Source: an uncultured beta proteobacterium (GTDB lineage: Bacteria > Pseudomonadota > Gammaproteobacteria > Burkholderiales > Burkholderiaceae). Taken from it: DNA of 64,000 nt. The stretch covers positions 1-64,000 of the forward strand of contig CAISYI010000089.1 in the NCBI GenBank assembly GCA_903889595.1, given 5' to 3'. A program made the translations under genes and the position numbers. Shown one piece after another: positions 1-9,389 of the stretch (positions within the stretch are counted from its first letter, which is position 1; every line of letters starts with the position of its first letter). The notes below the pieces were generated by a model, which had not been told where the DNA came from, searched no databases, and was given only the letters and a program-made list of their open reading frames with translations.

Positions 1-141
1 AGCGAGGACATCGCTTGTTAGCCTGTGGAGAGTAGGGGCAGTCAGACCACTCTGTGAAGCAGGAACCCGCCGAAGTGACTCAAGCTCTAGCAGCCTGAGC
101 GCAGTAGGAATCCCCGTCCTTTAGGGCGGGGAGGATGTCAA
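1..141 (+). ncRNA. 3' end of an IS200/IS605-type element with tnpB omega-RNA (partial)
   Basis: This is the right end of an IS200/IS605-type transposon whose tnpB gene would lie to the left, outside the window. Seen directly: a GC-rich stretch of hairpins ending in a hairpin with arms 112-119 (CCCCGTCC) and 124-131 (GGGCGGGG), loop TTTA, then GAGGATGTCAA. Ends of this form, closing on TCAA (138-141), are typical of IS605-family right ends; TnpB-associated omega-RNA (reRNA) scaffolds overlap such ends. In that model the guide is the host sequence just downstream, starting at 142, in the gap before the sppA stop codon. The scaffold start and the tnpB protein cannot be seen, so whether the element is intact is unknown. 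Confidence 0.75.
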
Positions 142-169
142 TTGTTTTGAATAAAATCTAAAGACTGAA

Positions 170-1108
170 CTACTTTAGTTCAATTTTTTGAAATGCACTC
201 GCAAATGATTGGCCTAGAGTCGCTCCAAACCTTTTAGCTAAGCGTTCAGCAACATTTTCAGTTTGCGTGTAATCAACTACATCAGAATATTTAATGACAT
301 CTCTAGCGACCGATTCAACGGTTCCAAAATCATCGGCTAAACCTAGCTCAACAGCTTTCGAACCATTCCAAACCATGCCACTGAACATATCAGGCGTCTC
401 TTTTAAACGCGTACCACGACCATCTTTGACTGCCTTGATAAATTGCTGATGGATTTCATCCAACATAGCCTGAATAGATTGAGTTGTTTTTGGATTTTGT
501 TTCATAAAGGGGTCTAGCATTGCTTTATTTTCTCCGGCAGTTTGAACTCTACGCTCAACTCCAACCTTATCCATTAGGCCGGTAAATCCAAAACCTGCCA
601 TGATGACACCAATAGAACCAACCAAACTTGCTTTGTCCACATAAATCTTTTCACCAGCTGCAGCAATGTAGTATCCACCAGAGGCACAAATATCTTCAAT
701 GACTACGTATATGTGTTTCTCGGGATTAGCTTTACGTAAGCGCATCATCTCGTCATAAATCATTCCAGATTGCACAGGTGAACCGCCAGGACTATTAATA
801 CGTAAAATCACACCACCAACTTCTGGACTTTCAAACGCATTTTGCAAGGCAGCCATGATATCCGAGGCATTGGCTGAAGTTCCACCAGAAATTTCACCTT
901 CTAATTTAATCAAAGCAGTATGCTGGCTTAAAACAGAAGCACTCTTTTTAAAAGGCGCAAAAAAAGAATATATGAGAGCAACTATAACAATCAGTCCTAG
1001 TAAGCGCCAAAAAGTCCTCCACCGACGATTACTTTGACGCTCTTTTAAATTTTCTTTCAATAAATTCTCTAGGGCTGTTTTTTCCCAATTATCATCATTT
1101 GTAGTCAT
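170..1108 (-). CDS. sppA: S49 family signal peptide peptidase, SppA/SohB type
   Basis: Membrane-anchored serine protease of the S49 family, which degrades cleaved signal peptides. The 312-residue protein is the short single-domain form. It has a charged N-terminus, one membrane segment at about 34-51, and a ClpP-like domain. Ser143 in CASGGYY and Lys195 in GENKAM form the expected Ser-Lys dyad, and their spacing of 52 matches other single-domain SppA proteins. The active site should face the periplasm. It is transcribed leftwards after a HAD phosphatase and rluC, with gaps under 80 bp, so the three probably form one unit. It converges on the transposon end at the left edge. Confidence 0.9.
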   Translation of the reverse strand: MTTNDDNWEKTALENLLKENLKERQSNRRWRTFWRLLGLIVIVALIYSFFAPFKKSASVLSQHTALIKLEGEISGGTSANASDIMAALQNAFESPEVGGVILRINSPGGSPVQSGMIYDEMMRLRKANPEKHIYVVIEDICASGGYYIAAAGEKIYVDKASLVGSIGVIMAGFGFTGLMDKVGVERRVQTAGENKAMLDPFMKQNPKTTQSIQAMLDEIHQQFIKAVKDGRGTRLKETPDMFSGMVWNGSKAVELGLADDFGTVESVARDVIKYSDVVDYTQTENVAERLAKRFGATLGQSFASAFQKIELK

Positions 1109-1182
1109 GTTTTATCCCTAGTTAGTTTTTCTATTTTAAGTAATCTAGTTAATTTTGCACATTTAGAATTAATTTTCTATCT

Positions 1183-1842
1183 TTACTCAATTAAAAAACG
1201 GCGAAGATCTTCAACATTATCAAAGCAAGCCAGCGGCTCATGCGCCATCAACTCTTCAGCAGAATGAGCCCCATAAGTCATCCCAATAGCTTTCACCCCC
1301 GCACTTTTAGCCATTTTTAAATCATGGGTAGTATCACCAATCATGACAATTTTATGAGCAGGGATTGCCCATTTTTCCATTAATTCTAAAAGCATTTGTG
1401 GGTGTGGTTTTGAACGTGTTTCATCAGCAGTTCTGGAATCGTGGAAAACGTCATTCAACTGATGATTATCCAAGGATCGATTTAGTCCAACTCTAGGCTT
1501 ACCTGTAGCAACTGCCAATATATGACCATTTAGCTTTAAATCACTTAATAATTCTCGTATTCCTTCAAATAATATGAGTTCGTGATCTTTTCCAAGGTAG
1601 TAATGTCTGAAACGCTCTAAAACCAAAGGATAGTCTGATTCGGCAACTGTTGGCATCGCAATACGAATTGACTCAATAATACCAAGTCCGATGACATGAC
1701 TTGCCATTTTATCGGAGGGTATGGGCATCCCTAAATCACGACATGACTGCTGCATACATTCCACAATGGTGGGAGTGGAATTCATGATAGTGCCATCCCA
1801 ATCCCAAATCACCATTTCAAATTTTTTATTTTGTTGCGTCAT
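1183..1842 (-). CDS. HAD-IA family phosphatase, Gph-like
   Basis: Cytoplasmic haloacid dehalogenase superfamily hydrolase, probably a small-molecule phosphatase. All four HAD motifs are visible: Asp14 and Asp16 in DWDGT, Thr113 in VATGK, Lys145 in RSKPHP, and Asp170/Asp174 in MIGDTTHD. The helical cap between motifs I and II is the C1 type of subfamily IA. Length (219 residues) is normal. It resembles phosphoglycolate phosphatases, but a separate better match to gph lies at 50486, so the substrate of this one is open. It sits 33 bp downstream of rluC, an arrangement common in betaproteobacteria. Confidence 0.85.
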   Translation of the reverse strand: MTQQNKKFEMVIWDWDGTIMNSTPTIVECMQQSCRDLGMPIPSDKMASHVIGLGIIESIRIAMPTVAESDYPLVLERFRHYYLGKDHELILFEGIRELLSDLKLNGHILAVATGKPRVGLNRSLDNHQLNDVFHDSRTADETRSKPHPQMLLELMEKWAIPAHKIVMIGDTTHDLKMAKSAGVKAIGMTYGAHSAEELMAHEPLACFDNVEDLRRFLIE

Positions 1843-1875
1843 CTCTGACCCTTTACGATTAAGTACAAAATGCGA

Positions 1876-2823
1876 CTATTTGTCATTACGAATTTCAAAG
1901 CCTTCTGGTGCCGGTGCAGAAATAGTAAGTTTTTCTTTGGTAAGTGGATGGGTTATAACTAATTTATAGGCATGTAACATGAGTCTTTTTGCCTTTACTG
2001 CACGGTCCAACTCCAAAACACCATACTTATCATCACCTAAAATTGGATATCCATGATGTTGCAAATGGACTCGAATCTGATGTGTTCTTCCCGTCCTTAA
2101 TTGCGCCTCTCCGACAAAACATTTTCCTCCGTGAGCTTGGCTTAGGAATTTGATTACAGTGTGACTTGCTTGACCAAAATCTTCCACTCGAACACGTCTT
2201 TCGCCGTTGGCCAAAATATATTTATGGAGTGGATACTTTAATGGGATATGACCTAGCCCCTCGTTAAAAGATCCATGGGCAACAAAAATATAACGTTTAT
2301 CCATATTTCCGTTGCGAATATCCTCATGCAGAATCGTTAAAGCACTTCTTTTTTTAGCTAGCATCAAAATACCAGAGGTATCTCGATCCAAACGGTGAAC
2401 CAACTCTAAGAATTTCAACTGAGGTTTATCCATTCGCAAGGCTTCAATTAAACCGAGAGAAATTCCAGAACCCCCATGGACTGCAATACCTGAAGGTTTA
2501 TTTACTATCAATAAAGCATCATCTTCATAAAGAATTGGGAGGTTTTGAACCATTTTGTTGGCATTTTGAATACTTACCGCTGATAAGACAGCTGGACTTT
2601 CTGGGCTCGCTACCCGAATTGGAGGGATTCGGATGATGTCACCCGCCACAATTCGACTAGTAACATCGGCCCTTTTTTTATTTATTCTGATCTCACCAGA
2701 GCGGATAATTCGATAAATATGGCTTTTAGGAACCCCTTTGCCCCATTTCATCAAGAAATTATCCAATCTTTGCCCTTCCTCTTCGGGGGAAATGGTAATA
2801 AATTGGACAGAATTTTCAGACAT
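1876..2823 (-). CDS. rluC: 23S rRNA pseudouridine synthase, RluC type
   Basis: RluA-family pseudouridine synthase. The RluC group modifies uridines 955, 2504 and 2580 of 23S rRNA (E. coli numbering). Residues about 18-80 form an S4 RNA-binding domain; the catalytic domain follows with Asp146 in HRLDRDTSG, the invariant nucleophile motif, and an HQIRVH motif further on. Length of 315 residues is typical. It is divergent from rne across a 476-bp gap, a neighbourhood in which betaproteobacterial rluC is normally found; that context favours RluC over RluD. Confidence 0.92.
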   Translation of the reverse strand: MSENSVQFITISPEEEGQRLDNFLMKWGKGVPKSHIYRIIRSGEIRINKKRADVTSRIVAGDIIRIPPIRVASPESPAVLSAVSIQNANKMVQNLPILYEDDALLIVNKPSGIAVHGGSGISLGLIEALRMDKPQLKFLELVHRLDRDTSGILMLAKKRSALTILHEDIRNGNMDKRYIFVAHGSFNEGLGHIPLKYPLHKYILANGERRVRVEDFGQASHTVIKFLSQAHGGKCFVGEAQLRTGRTHQIRVHLQHHGYPILGDDKYGVLELDRAVKAKRLMLHAYKLVITHPLTKEKLTISAPAPEGFEIRNDK

Positions 2824-3299
2824 GATTGAACTTTTTAAACAGATGTTAGTATGGTAAACGCAATTGATTTACTTTTCAGTGCAAATTTGACATATAATCA
2901 GAAGGTTATTGTCAAGACAATGTATGCGATAGAGAACAAACAGGATCAATTAAATTTATGATCATTGTGTTCTTACTACATTAGACCAAAGAATAACATC
3001 ATAGCTAGGGAAGGCAAATAATTCCCCAAGGTAACTCCCCCCTTGTTGAAATGAGGAGAAGAAATGAAAGCTAGCGTGTTGCCAGCAAAGAGTTGTTAAC
3101 AGATTTTAATTGAACGCCATAAGTTACTCAAATTAAGCTAACTGGGCGAGCATCCTTTCGCTAATAGATTCAAGAATATTTATTAGCACATACAAGGCAA
3201 GAGATAAATACATCACTACCTTGTTAAATTTCGCAATCTGCGAAGATGTATCTGTTGAACATTCTTCTAGAAACATGCCCTTTCTATTAAGGAAAAGAT
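2824..3299 (+). promoter_or_regulatory. Divergent rluC/rne intergenic region with long rne leader
   Basis: This 476-bp region has no convincing gene. A candidate rne promoter is TTACTT (2869-2874), an 18-bp spacer and a perfect TATAAT (2893-2898). If used, it gives an rne leader of nearly 400 nt. The leader holds several short inverted repeats, for example GGGAA and TTCCC around 3009-3023. Long structured leaders that mediate RNase E autoregulation are known in enterobacterial rne; the same role here is inference. AAGGAAAAG just before 3300 is the rne ribosome binding site. A short ATG frame after AGGAGAAGAA near 3064 is open for only a few codons. Confidence 0.55.
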
Positions 3300-5924
3300 A
3301 TGAAAAGAATGTTATTTAATGCGACTCAACAGGAAGAGTTACGCGTAGCGATTGTAGATGGTCAAAAATTAGTTGATTTAGATATTGAGTCAGCAGGCCG
3401 TGAACAACGCAAAGGAAATATTTATAAAGGTGTAATTACTCGGATTGAACCTTCCCTCGAAGCTTGTTTTGTAAATTACGGAGAGGAACGTCATGGTTTC
3501 TTGCCATTCAAGGAAGTTGCACGTAGTTATTTTGCTGAAGGTGTAGACCTTAAAAAAGTAACCATCAAGGAAGCTTTAAAAGAAGGTCAAGAAATTATTG
3601 TCCAAGTAGAAAAAGAAGAACGTGGCAACAAAGGGGCAGCCCTCACTAGTTTTATCTCTTTAGCAGGACGTTACTTAGTATTAATGCCAAACAATCCTAG
3701 AGGCGGTGGAGTTTCGCGTCGTATTGAAGGTGAAGATCGTCAAGAGTTACGGGAAGCAATGGCCCAACTAGAAATTCCGAATGGAATGAGTATTATTGCC
3801 AGAACTGCTGGTATTGGTCGTGATGCCCAAGAATTGCAGTGGGATTTAAGTTATTTGATGCAGTTGTGGACTGCCATTGATTCTGCAGCGCAATCCAATT
3901 CGGCTCCGTTACTTATTTATCTAGAGTCAAGCTTGGTAATTCGTGCAATTCGTGATTATTACCAACCAGATATCGGCGAAATTTTGATCGATACGGAAGA
4001 TATCTTTGAGCAAGCTCAGTCATTTATGTCTGTTGTGATGCCTGATAATATGAGCCGCGTCAAACGTTATCAGGAAGATGTTCCGCTATTTTCTCGTTTT
4101 CAAATAGAACATCAAATTGAAACAGCCTATTCCAGAACCGTTAATTTACCATCTGGTGGGGCAATTGTTATTGACCATACTGAGGCACTAGTTTCAGTTG
4201 ACGTTAACTCAGCCCGTGCGACACGTGGTTCAGATATCGAAGAAACGGCAACTAGAACCAATTTAGAAGCAGCGGACGAAATTGCTAGACAAATGCGATT
4301 GCGTGATTTGGGTGGTTTGATTGTGATTGACTTCATTGATATGGAGTCGCCAAAAAGTCAAAAAGACGTAGAGAATCGTATTAAGGACGCCCTCAAGCAT
4401 GACCGTGCAAGGGTTCAAACTGGAAAAATTTCTAAGTTTGGTTTAATGGAAATTTCTCGTCAACGCCTACGACCTGCTTTATCTGAGGGAACTCACGTTA
4501 CTTGTCCAAGATGTACTGGAACGGGTCACATTCGTGATACGGAGTCATCAGCACTTCAAGTACTGCGAATTATTCAAGAAGAAAGTATGAAAGAAAATAC
4601 GGCGGCTATTCATTGTCAAGTTCCCGTCGATGTTGCAGCTTTCTTGTTAAATGAAAAGCGTTCTGAAGTCATCAAGATTGAGTCTCGTTCGAAAGTAAAT
4701 GTCTTGTTAATCCCTAACAAGTACCTAGAAACTCCACACTATAAACTCGAGCGTTTAAAACATGACGATCCACGTTTAGATAATCTACAAGCAAGTTATG
4801 CGATTGCTGAAGAAGTTTCGAAAGCAATGGAAGAAGATACGATTGTTAGTCGTCGTGCACAAGATATCAAACCAAGTCCTGTAGCCGCTGTTAAAGGAAT
4901 TACTCCAAGTCAACCAGCTCCTGCATCAACCCCGAAAGTGAATGTTAAACCCGCTGACGCTGATACTTCTAGTATGGGCATTATCGGGTTTATCAAAAAA
5001 CTATTTGGTGGAAGTAAGCCTGTAACTCCAGTACCAGTAGTGGTTGTGGAAGCTCCTAAACCAAAATATCCAAATCCTAGAAGAGGAAAAGGCAAGGGAC
5101 GTAACTCAGGCAATCGCGCCAATAAAACCACTGATGACGAGGCTGTAACAGAAGCACCTACTTCAGATGCTTTATCCGAAAAACCTGAATCCAGTAAAGC
5201 ACCTGCACGTCGCAATGCAAATCCTCGTAATGAAGGTCGTAAAAACCAGCAGCGCGAAGTTGGAACTGATGAAACTAGCGCCGATGCAAGTGATACTGGA
5301 ACTGCTCAAACCACTGATTTATCTACCAATGAGGCGGGGGAAGAGAAACGTAAGAGCCGTAACCGTCGTAATAGAAACCGTGGACGCGATAAAGCAGATC
5401 GTACAAATCCTGAAACGAATACAGAATCGACCCAAGCTGCTTCATTAAGTGATGATGCCCCTGTGATTCAAGAAATTGTAGCCAAAGAGTCTGAGTCTGG
5501 GTTTACAAATCAATCAACTACGAGCTCTACAATTAGTGAGACTGCCGTAGCTGAAGAAGTTAAAGTAGTTAATACTGAAGCGTCTATAACCTCGACTGCA
5601 TCAGAGCCAATTAAAATCACGCCGCAAAGCCCAATAGTAATGAGTTCACCTAAAGCTGAGCCGGTAGCTTTGAAAGTTAGAGAATTACCACAAGTAGTAC
5701 CGACAGTATTAGATAGAACTGGATTAGATGAAGTATTAAACCAAGTTGGTCTCATTTGGGTTGATACAAACCCTGTCAAACATGAAGAAGTTCTGGCGCA
5801 AATTGCTGCTGAACCAAAACCAGTTCACGTTCCAAGAGTCATCAAACCCTCAGCAGAACTTCCCTTAGGGCCAATGATTTTGGTTGAAACTGGTGGGCAA
5901 GAACGCTCAATTGACTTACAGTAA
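3300..5924 (+). CDS. rne: Ribonuclease E
   Basis: Essential endoribonuclease for mRNA decay and for rRNA and tRNA processing. The N-terminal catalytic half contains an S1 RNA-binding domain (about 36-120), the DNase I-like subdomain with catalytic Asp301 ([11 protein letters not shown]) and Asp344 (VIDFIDM), and the zinc-link CPRC at Cys402/Cys405. These match E. coli Asp303, Asp346 and Cys404/Cys407. Beyond about residue 510 the protein becomes low-complexity, with Arg-rich patches such as [13 protein letters not shown] that would bind RNA, then an acidic and Thr/Ser-rich tail. At 874 residues it is shorter than the enterobacterial enzyme. A conserved-looking C-terminal segment ([14 protein letters not shown]) may be a partner site. 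Confidence 0.96.
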   Translation: MKRMLFNATQQEELRVAIVDGQKLVDLDIESAGREQRKGNIYKGVITRIEPSLEACFVNYGEERHGFLPFKEVARSYFAEGVDLKKVTIKEALKEGQEIIVQVEKEERGNKGAALTSFISLAGRYLVLMPNNPRGGGVSRRIEGEDRQELREAMAQLEIPNGMSIIARTAGIGRDAQELQWDLSYLMQLWTAIDSAAQSNSAPLLIYLESSLVIRAIRDYYQPDIGEILIDTEDIFEQAQSFMSVVMPDNMSRVKRYQEDVPLFSRFQIEHQIETAYSRTVNLPSGGAIVIDHTEALVSVDVNSARATRGSDIEETATRTNLEAADEIARQMRLRDLGGLIVIDFIDMESPKSQKDVENRIKDALKHDRARVQTGKISKFGLMEISRQRLRPALSEGTHVTCPRCTGTGHIRDTESSALQVLRIIQEESMKENTAAIHCQVPVDVAAFLLNEKRSEVIKIESRSKVNVLLIPNKYLETPHYKLERLKHDDPRLDNLQASYAIAEEVSKAMEEDTIVSRRAQDIKPSPVAAVKGITPSQPAPASTPKVNVKPADADTSSMGIIGFIKKLFGGSKPVTPVPVVVVEAPKPKYPNPRRGKGKGRNSGNRANKTTDDEAVTEAPTSDALSEKPESSKAPARRNANPRNEGRKNQQREVGTDETSADASDTGTAQTTDLSTNEAGEEKRKSRNRRNRNRGRDKADRTNPETNTESTQAASLSDDAPVIQEIVAKESESGFTNQSTTSSTISETAVAEEVKVVNTEASITSTASEPIKITPQSPIVMSSPKAEPVALKVRELPQVVPTVLDRTGLDEVLNQVGLIWVDTNPVKHEEVLAQIAAEPKPVHVPRVIKPSAELPLGPMILVETGGQERSIDLQ

Positions 5925-5953
5925 TTTATTCAACTTAACCAGATTTTTTATCA

Positions 5954-7075
5954 ATGAGTAAAACTATTCCGATAACATCACTCGATGATTTAAAGAGTAG
6001 TTTTACTACCATACCCCAAATTCCTAAGGAACTCAAAGCTCCAGTGGGTTTATTGCAAGATGCCCATGGTCGGCTATTGCATGACTTGAGAATATCAGTC
6101 ACTGATCGATGCAATTTTCGTTGTTCCTATTGCATGCCTAAGGAAATTTTTACAAAACAATATAACTACTTAGGACAATCAGAGTTACTCAGCTTTGAGG
6201 AAATTACCCGTCTTGCGGGAATATTTATTAGTCATGGCGTTGAAAAGATTCGACTCACAGGTGGGGAGCCACTGTTAAGAAAAGGCATTGAAGATTTAGT
6301 TGGTATGCTCAGTGTTATGAAGACCTCTTCTGGCAAGCCGATTGATCTGACGCTAACGACTAATGGCAGTCTTTTGCAGAAAAAAGCAAAATCCTTATTC
6401 GACGCTGGCCTCAGCCGAATAACAGTTAGTTTAGACGGAATGAATGATACAGTTTTCCGTCAAATGAATGATGTTGATTTCCCCGTCAAAGATGTCTTAG
6501 ATAGTATTGAAGCTGCTACCTTGGTGGGCTTTAAAAATATTAAAGTCAATATGGTTGTCAAAAAAGGGATTAACGATCAAGAAATTATCCCAATGATTGA
6601 GCATTTTCGTAACACTGGCGTAATTTTACGTTTTATCGAATATATGGATGTAGGAAATACCAATGGTTGGCAAATGTCGGAAGTAGTTCCCTCCCAATCC
6701 GTTGTGGATTTAATTAACGAGAAATACCCAATCGTTCCAGTTGAGCAAGGGTACTCCGGGGAAGTTGCACAAAAATGGCAATTTGTGGACGGGGCTGGTG
6801 AAATTGGCGTTATTTCTAGTGTTACTCAGGCATTCTGCAGCACTTGTACCAGAGCACGCATATCCATGGAGGGTAAGTTATTTCTCTGTTTATTCGCCAA
6901 TACAGGTTTTAATTTAAAGCAGTTATTGAGAACCGATGTAAGTGATCTTGAAATTAGTAATGTGATTGCAAATATTTGGCAAGGAAGGCAAGATCGCTAT
7001 TCTGAGCTAAGAGGCAAAATTCATGCAGGAGAAATTTCTCATGCAAAAGTTGAAATGTCTTACATAGGTGGCTAG
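5954..7075 (+). CDS. moaA: GTP 3',8-cyclase (molybdenum cofactor biosynthesis)
   Basis: Radical SAM enzyme that converts GTP to 3',8-cyclo-GTP in the first step of molybdopterin synthesis. The N-terminal cluster motif is Cys53, Cys57 and Cys60 (CNFRCSYC). The C-terminal second cluster is built from CSTC and CLF. The protein ends in Gly-Gly, which is functionally important in MoaA. Its 373 residues include an N-terminal extension of about 35 residues ahead of the core. It starts 29 bp after rne, and its TAG stop shares one base with the GTG start of mobA, so moaA-mobA-moeA are translationally linked. Confidence 0.96.
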   Translation: MSKTIPITSLDDLKSSFTTIPQIPKELKAPVGLLQDAHGRLLHDLRISVTDRCNFRCSYCMPKEIFTKQYNYLGQSELLSFEEITRLAGIFISHGVEKIRLTGGEPLLRKGIEDLVGMLSVMKTSSGKPIDLTLTTNGSLLQKKAKSLFDAGLSRITVSLDGMNDTVFRQMNDVDFPVKDVLDSIEAATLVGFKNIKVNMVVKKGINDQEIIPMIEHFRNTGVILRFIEYMDVGNTNGWQMSEVVPSQSVVDLINEKYPIVPVEQGYSGEVAQKWQFVDGAGEIGVISSVTQAFCSTCTRARISMEGKLFLCLFANTGFNLKQLLRTDVSDLEISNVIANIWQGRQDRYSELRGKIHAGEISHAKVEMSYIGG

Positions 7076-7683
7076 TGAAAAAAATTGATGTAACTGAGAT
7101 TACTGCATTGATCTTGTGTGGTGGTCAAGCTCAACGAATGGGCGGTCAAGACAAAGGGCTGATCTTACTTCAAAATAAAGCACTTGCAGCCTGGACAATT
7201 GATCGCTGTAAAGATCAAGTTGGCTCCATATTACTGAATGCGAACCGACATATTGACCAGTATCAAACTTTTGGTTGGCCAGTCATAAGTGATATTACTC
7301 TTGATTATTCTGGGCCACTTGCTGGGTTTCAGGTGGGGTTGATCCATGCTACAACCCCTTACGTTCTCATCATGCCATGTGATACGCCCTTATTTCCTCA
7401 TAATTTGGTTGCACGACTCTCTCAGGAAATGATGCATTCCCAAGTAGACTGTACTTATGCAGTAACTATTGAGAATGACCAAGAACAAGCTCATCCCGTC
7501 TTTTGTTTGTTGAAAAAAACGACCTTAGATAGCTTAAATCTTTTTTTACAAACAGGACAACGGAAAATTGATAGATGGTTTGCTTCCTTGTCCCATCAAA
7601 AAGTACTATTTGTTGATCCCCAGGCCTTTATAAATATCAATACTCCTGAAGAATTATTGCAAATTGAACAAGGCCTGAGATGA
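7075..7683 (+). CDS. mobA: Molybdenum cofactor guanylyltransferase
   Basis: MobA attaches GMP to molybdopterin, making the guanine dinucleotide form used by DMSO-reductase family enzymes. The nucleotide-binding loop LCGGQAQRMGG is at the N-terminus, followed by a conserved Lys (QDKG) and an acidic metal site around PCDTPLF. The start is GTG at 7075, overlapping the moaA stop as TAGTG; its stop overlaps the moeA start as ATGA. The 202-residue length is normal. The tight coupling supports co-regulation of the whole cofactor branch. Confidence 0.93.
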   Translation: MKKIDVTEITALILCGGQAQRMGGQDKGLILLQNKALAAWTIDRCKDQVGSILLNANRHIDQYQTFGWPVISDITLDYSGPLAGFQVGLIHATTPYVLIMPCDTPLFPHNLVARLSQEMMHSQVDCTYAVTIENDQEQAHPVFCLLKKTTLDSLNLFLQTGQRKIDRWFASLSHQKVLFVDPQAFININTPEELLQIEQGLR

Positions 7684-9002
7684 CAACTAGCAATCTTCCT
7701 TCATTAAATCACTTCCAAGACGAGTGGCAAAGTAAGCTGGGATCTGATTTGTTTAACCCTAAGTCATTGGGTCTTGATGCTGCTTTAGACTTTATGCGCT
7801 CTTATACAGAAACACGCTTAGGTCAGTTAAAAATCATAAGAATTCCTATCGAAGAAGCGTTTGGTCGAGTTTTAGCTGTCGACATCAAAGCTTTAATGAA
7901 TGTACCAGTAGCTAATAATTCCGCAATGGATGGATATGCTTTTCATAGTCAAGCGCTTCAGAGTGATTCGTCAGAAATTCAATTAAATGTAATTGGCAAA
8001 CAATTTGCCGGTGATATGTTGCAAGATTTTTCTAACTTTCAGCCAGCAAGCCAAGCCATTCAAATTACAACTGGCGCTCTCCTGCCTGGCGTCTGCGATA
8101 CAGTGATTCCTCAAGAATGGGTTCACCTAGAGGACACCGTTATTTCTTTTCCAATTCAGAAGATTCGCGCTAAAGAAAATTGTCGAATGATGGGTGAAGA
8201 CTTAAAGATTGGTGAAATCGTCTTATCCAAAGGTCGGCGACTGAAAGCTAGTGATTTAGGGATGCTAGCTTCCATGGGCTTAAGTCATATTGAAGTTTTT
8301 GAACGACTAAAAGTTGCAATTTTTTCCACTGGCAATGAAGTAACGCCAGTCGGTCAGACCTTATTACCCGGTCGAGTTTACGACAGTAATCGATTTACCT
8401 TAATTGGACTGTTAAATGATCTGAATATCCAATTACTAGATTTTGGTATTGTCAAAGATGATGCACAAGCCCTCAAAATTGCTTTCTCAAATGCAGCAGT
8501 TCAAGCCGATATTATTATCACTTCAGGAGGTGTTTCTGTCGGGGAAGCAGACTTCACCAAGAAAGTAATGCGAGAATTAGGCGATGTGGCTTTTTGGACT
8601 TTAGCTATAAAGCCTGGACGCCCAATGGCCTTTGGCAAAATAGTTCAAGCTCAAAGTGAGTCTGTTTTATTTGGATTACCAGGCAATCCAGTGGCTGTCA
8701 TGGTTACTTTTTTACAATTTGTGCGCCCAATAATCGAATTTCTAAGTGGCGCAATTGCAACTAAAAAGATTTCACTTGTAGCAAAATTAAAGGTCCCATT
8801 TAAAAAACGTGTTGGTCGAACTGAGTTTTTGAGGGCTAGGCTTTCAACTGATTTCTCTGGTCAACTATGGGTTGAGCCATATAAGAATCAAGGTTCAGGT
8901 GTTCTCAGCTCCATGAGTCAAGCGGATTGTTTGATTGTCTTATCAGCCCAGACATCATCGATAGAAGAAGGTGATTTAGTAAATATAGAAATGCTTTCTT
9001 AA
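7680..9002 (+). CDS. moeA: Molybdopterin molybdenumtransferase
   Basis: MoeA inserts molybdate into adenylylated molybdopterin, the product of Mog (encoded here at 14834). The 440-residue protein has the usual MoeA order: N-terminal domain with NNSAMDGYAF, the linker domain, the MPT-binding domain with TSGGVSVGEADF and GLPGNPVAVM, and a small C-terminal beta-barrel. It starts inside the last codons of mobA. It is the last clear gene of the moaA-mobA-moeA operon; the membrane protein gene at 9072 may be read through. Confidence 0.95.
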   Translation: MTTSNLPSLNHFQDEWQSKLGSDLFNPKSLGLDAALDFMRSYTETRLGQLKIIRIPIEEAFGRVLAVDIKALMNVPVANNSAMDGYAFHSQALQSDSSEIQLNVIGKQFAGDMLQDFSNFQPASQAIQITTGALLPGVCDTVIPQEWVHLEDTVISFPIQKIRAKENCRMMGEDLKIGEIVLSKGRRLKASDLGMLASMGLSHIEVFERLKVAIFSTGNEVTPVGQTLLPGRVYDSNRFTLIGLLNDLNIQLLDFGIVKDDAQALKIAFSNAAVQADIIITSGGVSVGEADFTKKVMRELGDVAFWTLAIKPGRPMAFGKIVQAQSESVLFGLPGNPVAVMVTFLQFVRPIIEFLSGAIATKKISLVAKLKVPFKKRVGRTEFLRARLSTDFSGQLWVEPYKNQGSGVLSSMSQADCLIVLSAQTSSIEEGDLVNIEMLS

Positions 9003-9071
9003 CATTTCCCCTATAATTCGATTAATAATAAATTTTATAATGCCAAAGTTACCACGGACCGGATTGTAGTT

Positions 9072-9386
9072 ATGAGCAGTAGTAAGAGAGAAATCATTTC
9101 AGTTGACCCAATTCATACGGCTAAAACCCTAGTTTTAGTTTATCTGTGTTTTTCATTACCCGTTATTGGCTTGTTCTTCTTTGACGCCTATTTTAGATAC
9201 GGCGAAATCCCCCTATTTGTAGTTCTTTATGGGGTATTTTTAAACGTTATTTTTGGTTTTTCTATTCTTTGGTTGGCTTGCAAAGTTTACAACTGGGTTG
9301 CAGCTAAATTTGGGGGAATTGAACTGGATTTAAAAGAAATTCCAGTTGAACAGTCGGTCCCCCAAAAAGAATCTAATCAAAATTAA
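9072..9386 (+). CDS. Small membrane protein, two TM segments, function unknown
   Basis: A 104-residue protein I do not recognise with certainty. It has two hydrophobic segments (about 18-38 and 46-72) joined by a short loop, then a conserved-looking VYNWVAAKFGGIEL and a charged tail. The arrangement resembles DUF3566-type small membrane proteins found in many bacteria, including the phrase KFGGIE after the second helix. It lies 69 bp after moeA on the same strand and converges on the dehydrogenase gene with only 3 bp between stops. No function can be read from context. Confidence 0.75.
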   Translation: MSSSKREIISVDPIHTAKTLVLVYLCFSLPVIGLFFFDAYFRYGEIPLFVVLYGVFLNVIFGFSILWLACKVYNWVAAKFGGIELDLKEIPVEQSVPQKESNQN

Positions 9387-9389
9387 CGA

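Noticed and set aside
1721-1969. Open frame on the plus strand across the HAD phosphatase and rluC junction
   Set aside because: Composition and lack of start signals show it is a shadow of the two real genes.
4910-5215. Open frame antisense to the rne tail
   Set aside because: It lies within a repetitive low-complexity stretch of rne and has no family likeness or ribosome binding site.
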